A stretch of DNA of 64,000 nt from Syntrophaceae bacterium (lineage in GTDB: Bacteria > Desulfobacterota > Syntrophia > Syntrophales > PHBD01): assembly GCA_013177825.1 (NCBI GenBank), contig JABLXX010000011.1, positions 35,546-99,545 of the forward strand, in the 5' to 3' direction. Position 1 is the first letter of the stretch. Each line of letters starts with the position of its first letter. The notes beneath the pieces were generated by a model, which did not search any database, was not told where the DNA came from, and worked only from the letters and a program-made list of their open reading frames with translations. Both the position numbers and the translations under genes were made by a program. Below are positions 26,562-35,745 of the stretch, in pieces.

Positions 26562-26804
26562 TTACTTTACGTTGTATTTCTTTTTTGCCTCTGAAACTAT
26601 CCGCTCTGCAACCATCGCCATTGGTTTTATTGGAACTCCGCTACCCCTCAGTTTAACCCTTGACCAATTACATCCCGTTTCGTCTGGCTCCTTCAATTTC
26701 AAAACACCACCATCAAAACTGTAGCCCTCAGAGTCTTCATTTTTACGAAGCTCATTGTTTAGGATATTTACCAACTCTTTTTCCGACACCAGTTTCCTTT
26801 CCAT
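26562..26804 (-). CDS. Hypothetical phage-island protein (80 aa)
   Basis: 80-residue charged protein with no recognised domain. It starts at an ATG after a purine-rich stretch and has a helical N-terminus ('SEKELVNILNNELRKNEDSE') and a Lys-rich C-terminus. The AT-rich codon use differs from the chromosome and agrees with the next three small genes. Gene spacing of about 20 bases from the upstream zinc-ribbon gene suggests one transcript. Confidence 0.5.
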   Translation of the reverse strand: MERKLVSEKELVNILNNELRKNEDSEGYSFDGGVLKLKEPDETGCNWSRVKLRGSGVPIKPMAMVAERIVSEAKKKYNVK

Positions 26805-26823
26805 ATAGTCCCCCCTTTTGACA

Positions 26824-27081
26824 TTATGTTACACATTTATAAAAACTGAAAATTACCAAGCCCATGAGAACATAAAAAGTCAACTTTATCCCTGGATGGA
26901 AAAAGCTGTAAGGTGAGTAAGCTTCATCAGCTCCACATTTTGGACACAGAAAATGGAGATAACCCTTGGGGTCTTTACCGAGATGTTTAAATATGCTTGT
27001 TTGAGGATTATTAATTGTGTCATGAGCCTCAACCACACCTTTAAAGCTACATTGTTTACACGTGATAGCTCTGGTTAGCAT
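26824..27081 (-). CDS. Small zinc-ribbon membrane protein
   Basis: 85 residues. Two Cys pairs (CKQC near residue 8 and CPKC near residue 50) form a probable zinc ribbon, and a C-terminal hydrophobic segment ('LTFYVLMGLVIFSFY') would anchor it in the membrane. A GGAGG-type ribosome site precedes the ATG. AT-rich like its neighbours. No function known. Confidence 0.6.
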   Translation of the reverse strand: MLTRAITCKQCSFKGVVEAHDTINNPQTSIFKHLGKDPKGYLHFLCPKCGADEAYSPYSFFHPGIKLTFYVLMGLVIFSFYKCVT

Positions 27082-27118
27082 TTCCCCCTCCTTTCAAAAA
27101 GTTATCCACACCAACCAT

Positions 27119-27146
27119 TTGACAGACTTTATACATCTGTTAAAAT
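27119..27146 (+). promoter_or_regulatory. Sigma-70 promoter of the YopX gene
   Basis: TTGACA (27119-27124), 16-base spacer, TAAAAT (27141-27146), about 30 bases before the ATG at 27177. Both boxes are near consensus and the direction fits. Confidence 0.65.
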
Positions 27147-27176
27147 GGAAGTGCAAGTAATAATTAAATAAAAATT

Positions 27177-27560
27177 ATGAGAGAAATAAAATTTAGAGCT
27201 TGGGATAAAACCAATAAAAGATCGATTGATTTAAAAAATTCTGCGATTGACCCATTGAGTGGAGAAATTATTGGTGCACATGATCCTGATGAATTCTACT
27301 TATTTGACAGTTGTGATTATGATTTGATGCAATACACAAGTCTTAAAGATAAAAACGGAAAAGAAATTTATGAGGGTGATATAGTTAATGGAGCAGGAGA
27401 ATATTGTGTTGAAAAAAAACCTGTAATATGGTCAAGGAGTGGCTGGTATGCTGGTTATGAGGATAAAGAAAAAACAAACATTACAAGTTTGTGTGCACTT
27501 GATGATATTGAAGTTATCGGTAACATCTACGAAAATCCAGAATATATCAATAATCAATAA
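27177..27560 (+). CDS. YopX-family phage protein
   Basis: 127-residue YopX-family protein. The N-terminus MREIKFRAWD and the later 'LMQYTSLKDKNGKEIYEGDIV' and 'IEVIGNIYENPE' are the characteristic YopX segments. These proteins are common in phages and integrative elements of both Gram types; the role is unknown. AT-rich codon use sets it apart from the chromosome. It is convergent with the next gene and overlaps it by 14 bases. Confidence 0.9.
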   Translation: MREIKFRAWDKTNKRSIDLKNSAIDPLSGEIIGAHDPDEFYLFDSCDYDLMQYTSLKDKNGKEIYEGDIVNGAGEYCVEKKPVIWSRSGWYAGYEDKEKTNITSLCALDDIEVIGNIYENPEYINNQ

Positions 27561-27768
27561 TTTCCTGACCAAATTTCTTTCTATAAAGTTCCTGAACAGC
27601 TGGTGAAGGTCCATCATGCCAATGACCTTCGTAAGCGTGGGCTTTACAGAGCAAAAGGGCTTCATCGTTAATCCCTTTCATTTTCCAACCGGGAGGCAAC
27701 GGTCCCTTAGCTGGGTCGTGCATCTGTTTCGCTCCGCAAAGATGGCAAACAAATTTGTGTTCATTCAT
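27547..27768 (-). CDS. Small CxxC zinc-finger-like protein
   Basis: About 73 residues from the ATG at 27768, which has an AGGAGG eight bases upstream. 'KFVCHLCGAKQMHDPAKGP' gives one Cys pair, and later Cys and His residues (CKAHAYEGHWH) could complete a metal site. 'PLPPGWKMKGIND' is a recurring motif in short phage-associated proteins. Function unknown. Confidence 0.6.
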   Translation of the reverse strand: MNEHKFVCHLCGAKQMHDPAKGPLPPGWKMKGINDEALLLCKAHAYEGHWHDGPSPAVQELYRKKFGQEIIDY

Positions 27769-27893
27769 CGCAATTTCCTCCTTATGAAACCCAATCCGTG
27801 TTTCTTTCCCCTCCAATCCGGTGTCCTTTTAAACCAAAGTCCCTTATTAAAATCCCTTATACGGATTAAAGGAAACTCGCTATCCCAATAAAA

Positions 27894-27970
27894 TGGTGCC
27901 CCCGCCGCGACTCGAACGCGGGGCACCCGGATTAGGAATCCGGTGCTCTATCCTCCTGAGCTACGGGGGC
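27894..27970 (-). tRNA. tRNA-Arg(CCU)
   Basis: A 77-nt cloverleaf on the minus strand. Acceptor GCCCCCG pairs with CGGGGGC, the anticodon loop is TTCCTAA (CCT), and the T-arm is GCGTTCGAGTCGC-like. The 3' CCA is encoded. It is the right boundary of the phage-like island. Confidence 0.95.
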
Positions 27971-27993
27971 AAACAAAGAAGTGGAGAAAGAAA

Positions 27994-28069
27994 TGGTGGA
28001 GATGAGGGGGATCGAACCCCTGACCTCGGCATTGCGAACGCCGCGCTCTCCCAGTTGAGCTACATCCCC
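27994..28069 (-). tRNA. tRNA-Ala(CGC)
   Basis: A 76-nt cloverleaf on the minus strand: acceptor GGGGATG/CATCTCC, D-arm TAGCTCAACTGGGAGAGC, anticodon loop TTCGCAA (CGC), T-arm GGTTCGATCCCC-like, encoded CCA. It lies 24 bases upstream of tRNA-Arg, so the two are probably co-transcribed. Confidence 0.93.
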
Positions 28070-28223
28070 ACGTCTTGGTCGGATTGGCTTGTTGCGGAGG
28101 GCACCATAACCAATCGGCAATGGCAAGTCAAGCGATTGTTGACGACTTTAGGCACTTTACCCTTGACAGGGAGGGGTATTTCGGATAATGGTCTCAACCT
28201 TAATTTCTCAAGGAGGAAGGCAG

Positions 28224-28493
28224 TTGGCCACACACGCATCCGCGATCAAGAGAAGCAAGCAGGACGAGAAACGGCGCCTCAGAAACGCCATGGTGAAATC
28301 CAACGTCAAGACGTCGGTCAAGCAGGTCCTCGGGGCCGTGGCCGGCAAGGACAAGGAAGAGTCGCAGGCCGCGCTGAAGGAAGCGATTCCGGCGATTCAG
28401 AAGGCCGCCGCAAAGGGCGCCTTTCACAAGAAGACCGCCTCCCGCAAGGTCTCCCGCCTCACCAGGAAGGTCAACACCCTTCTCGAGAAGTAA
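28224..28493 (+). CDS. rpsT: Ribosomal protein bS20, TTG start
   Basis: 89-residue small-subunit protein bS20 binding 16S rRNA. 'THASAIKRSKQDEKRRLRNA' and the alanine/lysine-rich helices are typical. Translation should start at the TTG at 28224, which has AGGAGG seven bases upstream and gives the family N-terminus MATHASAIKRS; the ATG at 28188 would add 12 non-conserved residues. A TTG start matches the known weak or autoregulated rpsT starts in Proteobacteria. Convergent with lptE with only ten bases between the stops. Confidence 0.93.
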   Translation: MATHASAIKRSKQDEKRRLRNAMVKSNVKTSVKQVLGAVAGKDKEESQAALKEAIPAIQKAAAKGAFHKKTASRKVSRLTRKVNTLLEK

Positions 28494-28502
28494 CCCGGCC
28501 TT

Positions 28503-29036
28503 TCAGAAACCGGACAGAATCATGGAATACGCCCTCTCGGCTGTGTCGCTGGCCAGCTTGACAAGGGCTTCCTTTCTGTTCCGTTCGGTCACCGAGAGGC
28601 TCGACGAAGACACCTTGTAGTCCCCCGTCAATCCGAAGTCGCTGTTCGCCCAGAGGACCTTCCCCGTGTCCCGCTCCTGAAGGGAGATGTCCACGTTGAC
28701 GGTCCAGCGCTCTTCCGCCGCCAGGTTCCCCGCCGCATAGGCCAGGGGTGTCCGCACCAGGTTCTTGATGTTTCCCTTCAGGACGGCGTCGGCCTGGTCG
28801 GCCCGGTCGACAATCTGGAAGCGTCCTCCCTGGATGATCCGGTCAATGAAGGCCGACCGGAACGTGTTCTCCACGTTGGGCTCGTTGGTGGCGTTTCCAA
28901 AGGTGCGGACGTGGACTCGCTTGATGGCGGGATCGATGCCGTCGCCGCCGGTGCCGACGAAGTGGTAGCCGCAGGCCCACAGGGAGGTCAGGGCCAGAAC
29001 GATAAGCCAGAAAATCTGCCGTTTCGAAAGATGCAT
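28503..29036 (-). CDS. lptE: LPS-assembly lipoprotein LptE
   Basis: 177-residue lipoprotein that plugs the LptD barrel at the outer membrane. The lipobox LWAC is at residues ~19-22, followed by GYHF, as in most LptE proteins. 'IKRVHVRTFGNATNEPNVEN' and 'VLWANSDFGLTGDY' are family segments. It is the last gene of the long minus-strand operon, 16 bases after leuS, an arrangement known in many proteobacteria (leuS-lptE-holA). No holA follows here. Confidence 0.9.
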   Translation of the reverse strand: MHLSKRQIFWLIVLALTSLWACGYHFVGTGGDGIDPAIKRVHVRTFGNATNEPNVENTFRSAFIDRIIQGGRFQIVDRADQADAVLKGNIKNLVRTPLAYAAGNLAAEERWTVNVDISLQERDTGKVLWANSDFGLTGDYKVSSSSLSVTERNRKEALVKLASDTAERAYSMILSGF

Positions 29037-29052
29037 CCGCGCCGTCCCCCCG

Positions 29053-31641
29053 TCAGTCCTTGACCACGATGTTGACGAGCTTGCGGGGAACGTAAATCTC
29101 CTTGACCACCTGCTTCCCCTCGATCATCTTCGCGATTTTTTCGTCTCCCCGGGCGAGCGCCTTGATCTTGTCCTCCTCCTCGTCGGCAGGCACGGTGATG
29201 CGGCTGCGGACCTTGCCGTTGATCTGGAGTACGATGGTGATCTCCTCCTCGGAGGCCACCTCCCGGTCCCACGCCGGCCAGGGCATGTCGGCCAGGGGCG
29301 TCTTCTTGCCGAGCATTTCCCACAGCTCTTCGGTGATATGGGGAACGATGGGGGCCATCAGGAGAAGCACCGCCTCCACGGCCTCCCGAATCACCGAGAG
29401 GGCCAGCTTGTCGCCTTTATCCGGCCTGTTCAGCAGGTACAGGGCATTCACCAGCTCCATAACGGCACTGATGGCGGTGTTGAAACGGAAGCGGTCTTCC
29501 AGGTCGCCGGTGACCTTGCGGATCGTCTGGTGGGTCTTCCGGCGGAGGTTTTTCAGGTCCCCCTCCAGGGGCGTCTTTCCGTCGAAGGGAGCCATGTCCC
29601 GGATGTCATCCAGGTACTCTTCCATAACGATCCGCCAGATGCGGCTGAGGAAGCGGAAAGAACCCTCGACCCCCTGGTCGCTCCACTCCAGGTCCTTCTC
29701 CGGCGGCGACGCGAAGAGGCAGAAGGCCCGCGCCGTATCGGCGCCGTATTTTTCCACCAGGTAGTCGGGATCGACGATGTTCTTCAGCGATTTCGACATT
29801 TTCTCCGTCTTGCCGATGATGACGTCCTTGCCGCAGGTGGCGCATTTGCCGTCCTTGGCTTCTTCGGGGAAGAGGAAGCCGTGCTCGGGGCACTTCATCG
29901 TCTCCTTGCAGACCATGCCCTGGGTAAGCAGGTTCGCGAAGGGCTCGTCCACGCCGATGATGCCGAAGTCCCGGAGCATCCGCGTGTAGAACCGGGAGTA
30001 GAGAAGGTGGAGAATCGCGTGCTCGATCCCGCCGATGTACTGGTCCACGGGCATCCAGTAGTCCAGGGCCTTCCGGTCCAGTCCGGGCTTGACGTCGTGA
30101 ACGGCGCAGCAGAACCGGTCGAAGTACCAGGAGGATTCCACGAAGGTGTCCATGGTGTCCGTCTCTCGCCGGGCGGCGCCACCGCAGCCGGGGCAGGTCG
30201 TCTCGGCGAAGGCCTTGTGCCGGGCCAGGGGCGAGCCGCCCTCGCCGGTCAGCTCCACGTCCATCGGCAGGACCACCGGGAGGTCTTTCTCGGGCACCGG
30301 GACGGTACCGCACTTTTCGCAGTAAACCATGGGGATCGGCGCACCCCAGTAGCGCTGTCGCGAGATCCCCCAGTCGCGGAGGCGGTACTGGATGGTCCGC
30401 TGCCCCCGGTTGATCGAGATCAGGTGATCGGCGATGGCATCGAGGGCTTTCATGTTCTCCATCCCGTTGAACGGGCCGGAATTCACGAGAATCCCCTCGT
30501 CGACGTAGGCCTCCGTCATGGTCTGGACGTTGAGCGCCCGGTTCTGCGGCTGGATGACCACGATGAGCGGCAGGTTGTACTTCTTGGCAAACTCGAAGTC
30601 CCGCTGGTCGTGGGTCGGCACCGCCATGACGCAGCCCGTGCCGTAGTCCGCCAGGACGAAATTGGCGGCAAAGATGGGCATCTTCTTGTGGGTCACGGGG
30701 TTGAGGCAGTACGACTCGAGGAAGACGCCCTCCTTCTCGTAGTAGTCGGAGGTACGCAGGTTCTTGTCCTGCCGCTTGATCTTCTCGACGAACTCCTGGA
30801 CCTCGCCCTCGCAGGCCTTGCCCTTCGCCAGTTCCAGGACGAGGGGATGCTCCGCCGCGACGAGCATGAACGTGGCGCCGTAGATGGTGTCCTGCCGGGT
30901 GGTGAAGACCTTGATCTCGCCGTTGCCGTCGGCCATGGGAAAGATCATCTCGAAGCCGTGGCTCTTGCCGATCCAGTTGCGCTGCATCGTGAGAACCCGC
31001 TCGGGCCAGCCGGGGAGCCGGTCGCATCCTTCCAGGAGCTCCTCCACGTACGCTGTGATCCGGAAAAACCACTGGTCCAGGGTCTTCTCCACCACGTCGG
31101 AGGAGCAGCGCCAGCAGAGCCCCGCCTCCACCTGCTCGTTGGCCAGGACGGTCTGGCACTTGGGGCACCAGTTCACCGAGGAGGTCTTCTTGTAGGCCAG
31201 GCCCTTTTCGTACATCCACAGGAAGAAGAGCTGCTCCCACTTGTAGTAGAAGGGCTCACAGGTGGAAAGCTCACGGTCCCAGTCGTAGCTGAAACCCATC
31301 CGCTTGAGCTGCTTCTTCATGTTGGCGATGTTGTCGTTTGTCCAGACGGCGGGGTGGATGCCCCGCTCGATGGCGGCGTTTTCGGCGGGCATTCCGAAGG
31401 AGTCCCAGCCCATGGGGTGCAGGACGTTGAACCCCTGCATCCGCTTGTAGCGGGAAACGACGTCGCCGATGGCGTAGTTGCGGACGTGGCCGATGTGGAT
31501 CCGGCCGGAGGGATAGGGGAACATCTCCAGGAGGTAATATTTCTTTCGCGCGGGATCCTCATGTACGTGGAACGTCTTGTTCTCCTCCCACTTCTTCTGC
31601 CATTTCTGTTCGATTTCCCAGGGGTTGTACTTGATGTTCAT
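29053..31641 (-). CDS. leuS: Leucyl-tRNA synthetase
   Basis: 862-residue class I aminoacyl-tRNA synthetase charging tRNA-Leu. The ATG at 31641 with AAGGGAG is the family start ([15 protein letters not shown]). HIGH appears as [15 protein letters not shown] near residue 45, the CP1 editing domain is present between ~220 and ~420, and KMSKS as [10 protein letters not shown] near 620. A zinc-binding CPKC/CWRC cluster is visible in the first third. Length is normal. Confidence 0.97.
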   Translation of the reverse strand: MNIKYNPWEIEQKWQKKWEENKTFHVHEDPARKKYYLLEMFPYPSGRIHIGHVRNYAIGDVVSRYKRMQGFNVLHPMGWDSFGMPAENAAIERGIHPAVWTNDNIANMKKQLKRMGFSYDWDRELSTCEPFYYKWEQLFFLWMYEKGLAYKKTSSVNWCPKCQTVLANEQVEAGLCWRCSSDVVEKTLDQWFFRITAYVEELLEGCDRLPGWPERVLTMQRNWIGKSHGFEMIFPMADGNGEIKVFTTRQDTIYGATFMLVAAEHPLVLELAKGKACEGEVQEFVEKIKRQDKNLRTSDYYEKEGVFLESYCLNPVTHKKMPIFAANFVLADYGTGCVMAVPTHDQRDFEFAKKYNLPLIVVIQPQNRALNVQTMTEAYVDEGILVNSGPFNGMENMKALDAIADHLISINRGQRTIQYRLRDWGISRQRYWGAPIPMVYCEKCGTVPVPEKDLPVVLPMDVELTGEGGSPLARHKAFAETTCPGCGGAARRETDTMDTFVESSWYFDRFCCAVHDVKPGLDRKALDYWMPVDQYIGGIEHAILHLLYSRFYTRMLRDFGIIGVDEPFANLLTQGMVCKETMKCPEHGFLFPEEAKDGKCATCGKDVIIGKTEKMSKSLKNIVDPDYLVEKYGADTARAFCLFASPPEKDLEWSDQGVEGSFRFLSRIWRIVMEEYLDDIRDMAPFDGKTPLEGDLKNLRRKTHQTIRKVTGDLEDRFRFNTAISAVMELVNALYLLNRPDKGDKLALSVIREAVEAVLLLMAPIVPHITEELWEMLGKKTPLADMPWPAWDREVASEEEITIVLQINGKVRSRITVPADEEEDKIKALARGDEKIAKMIEGKQVVKEIYVPRKLVNIVVKD

Positions 31642-31744
31642 GGCGGGCTCCCTTGCGGTAGAGATGTTGTCCCGTCGTAACACAACGGACCTCTTCTTTC
31701 AACCTGATTGGGGAAAAACGGGCTTTTGCGGGACGGCGGGCCGT

Positions 31745-32248
31745 CTAGTCCGGGATGGATGCCGGGCTTTTCGGGTCTTCCTCGCCGGATTCCGACGCGT
31801 CGGGTTGAGGCTCCGGGGACCGGTTCTCCCGGCCGAAGCGGCCGTGGAGGGCGTCGAGGATGCCGTTGATGAAGGCCCCCGAGTTTTCGGAACCGAAGAG
31901 CTTCCCCAGATCGATGGCCTCGTTGAGGGCCACTTTGGGGGGGATGTCAGGGCAGAACCGGAGCTCGTAGACGGCCATCCGCAGGATGGCCTTGTCGACC
32001 TTGGACATGCGGGGGAGAGACCAGTGCTCGGAACAGCTTCCGATGAGCCCGTCGATCTCGTCCCGCCGCTCCCAGGTGCCGGTCACCAGGTCCGCGGTGA
32101 ATTCGCGGGCCTCCGCCGGCATCTCCGAACGGTCGAAGTTCTGCCAGTAGTGTTCAAGAGCTTCCCAGGGGTCCCGTTCCTGGACGTCGAGGCCGTAGAG
32201 GATCTGTACGGCCGCTTCCCGGGCCTTTCTTCTGACTTGCATGGGCAT
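31745..32248 (-). CDS. nusB: Transcription antitermination factor NusB
   Basis: 167-residue NusB, which binds boxA RNA with NusE. 'RRKAREAAVQILYGLDVQ' opens the helical domain, and 'RMSKVDKAILRMAVYELRF' with 'PKVALNEAIDLGKLFGSENSGAFINGILDA' split the core. The C-terminus carries ~30 extra acidic residues (EPQPDASESGEEDPK) beyond the usual end. Between ribH and leuS in the operon; ATG at 32248 or 32242. Confidence 0.93.
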   Translation of the reverse strand: MPMQVRRKAREAAVQILYGLDVQERDPWEALEHYWQNFDRSEMPAEAREFTADLVTGTWERRDEIDGLIGSCSEHWSLPRMSKVDKAILRMAVYELRFCPDIPPKVALNEAIDLGKLFGSENSGAFINGILDALHGRFGRENRSPEPQPDASESGEEDPKSPASIPD

Positions 32249-32270
32249 GATGCCGCCGCCGGCGGGCCTT

Positions 32271-32735
32271 TCAGATCTTCCGGAAGAGGTCGACCATTTC
32301 GATGGCCGTCATGGCCGCGTCCCAGCCCTTGTTGCCCGACTTCGTCCCGGCCCGCTCGATGGCCTGTTCGATCGTATCGGTCGTGAGGACTCCAAAGGCG
32401 ACGGGCACTTCCGTTTCCAGCCCGACCATGGCGATCCCCTTGGTCACCTCGGCGCTGATGTACTCGAAGTGGGGTGTGGCCCCCCGGATCACCGCCCCCA
32501 GGCAGATCACGGCGTCGAACCGGCCGCTCTTGGCGATCTTCTTCGCCGCCAGGGGCAGCTCGAAGGCTCCCGGAACCTTGTAGACCTGGATGTCCTTCTC
32601 GTCGGCGCCGGCCCGCACGAGGGCGTCCAGGGCTCCTTCGATGAGACGGCCGCAGATGAAGTCGTTGAAGCGGCTGGCGATGACCCCGAACCGCATCCCC
32701 TTGGCGACGATCTTTCCTTCCACCGTTTTCGGCAT
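32271..32735 (-). CDS. ribH: 6,7-dimethyl-8-ribityllumazine synthase
   Basis: 154-residue lumazine synthase (penultimate step of riboflavin synthesis). Conserved segments: '[18 protein letters not shown]', '[14 protein letters not shown]', '[17 protein letters not shown]' and '[17 protein letters not shown]'. The catalytic His is in the TPHFEY segment. It lies between nusB (about 20 bases) and ribBA. Confidence 0.95.
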   Translation of the reverse strand: MPKTVEGKIVAKGMRFGVIASRFNDFICGRLIEGALDALVRAGADEKDIQVYKVPGAFELPLAAKKIAKSGRFDAVICLGAVIRGATPHFEYISAEVTKGIAMVGLETEVPVAFGVLTTDTIEQAIERAGTKSGNKGWDAAMTAIEMVDLFRKI

Positions 32736-32757
32736 AACTTCTCTCCATTCCCGCCCT

Positions 32758-32879
32758 GGGCTGTTGAAAAACGGCTGTCTGCTGCGTTCCCCTCGTCCTT
32801 CGCCACCCGACGTACGAAACGGTACGACTCACGGTTCAGGATTTCGGGCGCCTTGCATCCGACCCTTTTTGTACAGCCC
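32758..32879. repeat. Dispersed structured repeat, family 1, copy A
   Basis: About 122 bp between ribH and ribBA. The ends are inverted (GGGCTGTT at the left, ACAGCCC at the right) and the centre holds a small hairpin (CGTAC ... GTACG). It is about 80% identical, in reverse orientation, to 47416-47538, and related to 61042-61165. Confidence 0.8.
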
Positions 32880-32938
32880 GGGGCAAAGGTCTTGTCCTCT
32901 CCGAGAGGAGACGGCTTTCAGTCCGTCCCCGAATCCGT

Positions 32939-34144
32939 CTATACTCCGTTCAGCATGTGCCCCATCTTCTTCTTTTTCGCCGACAGGTACCGGATGCTGC
33001 TGTCCGTCGGCTCGATTTCGATGGCAACACGCTCGGTGATCGTGATGCCGTATCCCTCCAGGCCGACTACTTTGCGGGGATTGTTCGTCATGAGGCGCAT
33101 CTTGCGGACGCCCTGATCCGCCAGGATCTGGGCACCGATGCCGTAGTCCCGGAGGTCCGCCTTGAATCCCAGATCCAGGTTCGCCTCCACCGTGTCGCGG
33201 CCCTGCTCCTGCAGCTCGTAGGCCTTGATCTTGTTCACCAGGCCGATGCCGCGCCCCTCCTGGTGCATATAGACGATCACGCCCTTGCCTTCGTCTTCCA
33301 CCATCTTCATGGCCGTCTGCAGCTGGTCGCCGCAGTCGCAGCGAAGGGACCCGAAGATATCGCCGGTGGCGCACTCCGAGTGGACCCGGACGAGGACCTC
33401 GTCCTCCGGCGTGATCTCTCCCTTGACCAGGGCGATATGGAGGATGTCGTCCACGTCGTTCTCGTAGACGGTGATGCGGAAATCGCCGCCGAATTTGGTC
33501 GGCAACAACGCCGAGGCGGAGCGGTGAATGAGACGCTCGTGCTGCATCCGGAATTCGATCAGGTCCGCGATCGTGACGATCTTCAGGCGATGCTCCGCGG
33601 CGAAGGCCTCCAGGTCGGGCATGCGGGCCATCGTCCCGTCGTCCTTCATGACCTCGCAGATGACGCCGGAGGGCTTGAGCCCCGCCAGGCGGGCCATGTC
33701 GACCGAGCCTTCCGTCTGTCCCGTCCGGACGAGGACGCCGCCCTTGCGGGCCCGGATCGGGAAAATGTGGCCCGGGCTGACCAGGTCTTCCGGCCGGGCG
33801 TTGTCGTCCACGGCCGCCCGGATGGTCGTGGCCCTGTCGGCCGCCGAGATCCCCGTGGAGACCCCGTGCTTCGCCTCGATGGAAACGGTGAAGGCCGTGC
33901 CGAAGCGGGACCGGTTGTCCCGCACCATGGGGTACAGATGGAGCCGGTCGGCGTGTTCCTCCGTCAGGGTCAGGCAGATGAGGCCCCGTCCGAAGCGGGC
34001 CATGAAATTGACGGCCTCCGGCGTGGCGAACTGGGCCGCCATGCAGAGATCTCCCTCGTTTTCCCGGTCCTCGTCGTCGACGAGTATAACCATCCGGCCG
34101 TTCCGGATGTCTTCCAACGCTTCCTTGATCGAACTGACTGCCAT
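32939..34144 (-). CDS. ribBA: Bifunctional DHBP synthase / GTP cyclohydrolase II
   Basis: 401-residue fusion that makes both riboflavin precursors. The N-terminal RibB domain (1-~205) carries DDEDRENEGDL and 'RTGQTEGSVDMARLAG'; the C-terminal RibA domain carries the zinc ligands in 'HSECATGDIFGSLRCDCG' and 'YMHQEGRGIGLVNKIKAYEL'. The last residues (KKKKMGHMLNGV) are the usual tail. It follows ribE by three bases. Confidence 0.95.
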   Translation of the reverse strand: MAVSSIKEALEDIRNGRMVILVDDEDRENEGDLCMAAQFATPEAVNFMARFGRGLICLTLTEEHADRLHLYPMVRDNRSRFGTAFTVSIEAKHGVSTGISAADRATTIRAAVDDNARPEDLVSPGHIFPIRARKGGVLVRTGQTEGSVDMARLAGLKPSGVICEVMKDDGTMARMPDLEAFAAEHRLKIVTIADLIEFRMQHERLIHRSASALLPTKFGGDFRITVYENDVDDILHIALVKGEITPEDEVLVRVHSECATGDIFGSLRCDCGDQLQTAMKMVEDEGKGVIVYMHQEGRGIGLVNKIKAYELQEQGRDTVEANLDLGFKADLRDYGIGAQILADQGVRKMRLMTNNPRKVVGLEGYGITITERVAIEIEPTDSSIRYLSAKKKKMGHMLNGV

Positions 34145-34147
34145 GTC

Positions 34148-34798
34148 TCAATATCCCTTGTCGAAGCCGTGTTCCGCCAGGAAGGCCCGGTCGATCCCCC
34201 GGCCGCCCTTTCCTCCCTGCAGAAGCTTCTCGATGTATTTGCCCAGAATGTCCGTCTCGATGTTCACGGTGTCGGCCACCTTCCGGAATCCCAGAGAGGT
34301 CTCCTGCGCCGTGTGGGGGATGACGTTAACATAGAAACGGTTATTTTCACAACGGTTTACCGTCAGGCTGATGCCGTCCACCGCGATGGAACCCTTCTCC
34401 ACGACATACTTTCCCAGTTCCCTGGAAATCTCGAAGCCGAAGACGATCGAGGAGCCCCGGTCCGTCTTCTCGACGATCCGTCCCACGGTGTCCACGTGGC
34501 CCAGGACGAGGTGCCCCCCGAGAAAATCGGTCAGGCGCAGGGCTTTTTCCAGGTTCACCCGCTCCCCCGTCCGGAGGCCCTTCAGGGTCGTCCGCTCCAG
34601 GGTTTCCGCCGAGACGTCGGCGGCGAAGCGGTTTCCGTCCCGCCTCGTCACCGTCAGGCAGGCGCCGTTGACGGCGATGCTGTCGCCCGTCCTGATGTCC
34701 GAAAGGTCCAGGGCGGCCTCCACTTCCAGCCGGCCCTCGGGGCCTTTCTTCGCGAGCCCCCGGACGGTCCCGAACCCCTGGATGATTCCCGTGAACAT
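34148..34798 (-). CDS. ribE: Riboflavin synthase alpha subunit
   Basis: 216-residue riboflavin synthase, dismutating two lumazines to riboflavin. Two duplicated barrels are visible: MFTGIIQGFGTV at the start of the first, and 'GGHLVLGHVDTVG' opening the second. 'GDSIAVNGACLTVT' and 'GSIAVDGISLTVN' are the repeated motif in each half. The start is set at the family-conserved MFTGI (34798), 24 bases after nrdR. The ribD gene usually found just before it is absent. Confidence 0.94.
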   Translation of the reverse strand: MFTGIIQGFGTVRGLAKKGPEGRLEVEAALDLSDIRTGDSIAVNGACLTVTRRDGNRFAADVSAETLERTTLKGLRTGERVNLEKALRLTDFLGGHLVLGHVDTVGRIVEKTDRGSSIVFGFEISRELGKYVVEKGSIAVDGISLTVNRCENNRFYVNVIPHTAQETSLGFRKVADTVNIETDILGKYIEKLLQGGKGGRGIDRAFLAEHGFDKGY

Positions 34799-34822
34799 GA
34801 CCTGCATTCCCCGGCCTTCCGG

Positions 34823-35293
34823 CTACTTCTGCTTCTCCTTGTTGACTTGGAGGAAGTCCTGCAGCTCCTCCATGAAATCCCCGACGTCCTTGAAGGACCG
34901 GTACACCGAAGCGAACCGCACGTAGGCCACGCCGTCGAGGCCTTTCAGCTCCCGCATGACCTGCTCTCCGATGGCCGTGGAGGGGATCTCCTTCCCCTGG
35001 TATTCCTGGCAGGCCTGCTCGATCCGCTCGATGATCTCCTCGATCGACTCCGTGGGGATGGGCCGCTTCTCGCAGGCCTTCTTGATGCCGTTCCGGATCT
35101 TCACCATGTCGAAGGGCTCCCGGCGGCCGTCCTTCTTGACCACCACCGGCAGGACCTCCTCGACGTACTCGTAGGTCGTGAAGCGCTTTCCGCAGGCCAG
35201 GCATTCCCTGCGGCGGCGGATGGAGCTGCTGTCCTTGCTCACCCGGGAATCGATGACCTTGTTCTCGCCGTTGGCGCAGAAAGGGCACTTCAT
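34823..35293 (-). CDS. nrdR: Transcriptional repressor NrdR
   Basis: 156-residue NrdR, which senses (d)ATP and represses ribonucleotide reductase genes. A zinc ribbon (MKCPFC ... [15 protein letters not shown]) precedes the ATP-cone domain ('[20 protein letters not shown]'). The start overlaps the stop of the dCMP deaminase gene by four bases. No NrdR box or nrd gene was looked for beyond this window. Confidence 0.96.
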   Translation of the reverse strand: MKCPFCANGENKVIDSRVSKDSSSIRRRRECLACGKRFTTYEYVEEVLPVVVKKDGRREPFDMVKIRNGIKKACEKRPIPTESIEEIIERIEQACQEYQGKEIPSTAIGEQVMRELKGLDGVAYVRFASVYRSFKDVGDFMEELQDFLQVNKEKQK

Positions 35294-35745
35294 GACTGGG
35301 ACACCTCGATGCCCGCCTCCTGGAGCATCTCCGCCGCCAGGTCGTCCTGGTAACCATCGCGGATGACGATCCGGACGATCCCCGCGTTGATGATCATCTT
35401 CGCGCAGATCACGCAGGGCTGGTTCGTGCAGTACAGAGTCGCCCCCCGGACGCTGACGCCGTGCAGGGCCGCCTGGATGATGGCGTTCTGCTCCGCGTGG
35501 AGCCCACGGCACAGCTCGTGGCGCTCTCCCGAAGGGACCTTTTTCTCCAGCCGGAGGCACCCCCGGTCGAGGCAGTGGGCCATCCCGGAGGGGGCGCCGT
35601 TGTACCCCGTGGACAGGATCCGCCGGTCCCGGACCAGCGCCGCCCCCACCTTGCGTCGCACACAGGTGGAGCGCCGGGAGACGACCCCGACGATGTCCAT
35701 GAAGTACTCGTCCCATGAGGGACGCCTGGCCGCGCCGTCCGTCAT
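35290..35745 (-). CDS. Deoxycytidylate (dCMP) deaminase
   Basis: 151-residue zinc deaminase converting dCMP to dUMP for thymidylate synthesis. The zinc site is HAEQNAI (His83, catalytic Glu85) and [12 protein letters not shown] (two Cys). '[14 protein letters not shown]' and a Cys/His-rich insert (about residues 58-83) are typical of dCMP/ComEB-type deaminases. It overlaps glyA's stop and the start of nrdR by four bases each. It sits where ribD is often found, but lacks the RibD reductase domain. Confidence 0.92.
   Translation of the reverse strand: MTDGAARRPSWDEYFMDIVGVVSRRSTCVRRKVGAALVRDRRILSTGYNGAPSGMAHCLDRGCLRLEKKVPSGERHELCRGLHAEQNAIIQAALHGVSVRGATLYCTNQPCVICAKMIINAGIVRIVIRDGYQDDLAAEMLQEAGIEVSQS

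Noticed and set aside
29338..31680. A ~780-codon open frame on the plus strand over leuS
   Set aside because: Antisense of a certain leuS gene, with composition of a GC-rich shadow frame and no family resemblance or ribosome site.
32957..35353. A ~800-codon open frame on the plus strand over ribBA, ribE and nrdR
   Set aside because: Antisense of three well-supported genes, no recognisable domain; typical of high-GC DNA.
35290..35745. RibD deaminase domain
   Set aside because: The motif spacing and the extra Cys/His region are those of dCMP deaminase, and the reductase domain is absent.
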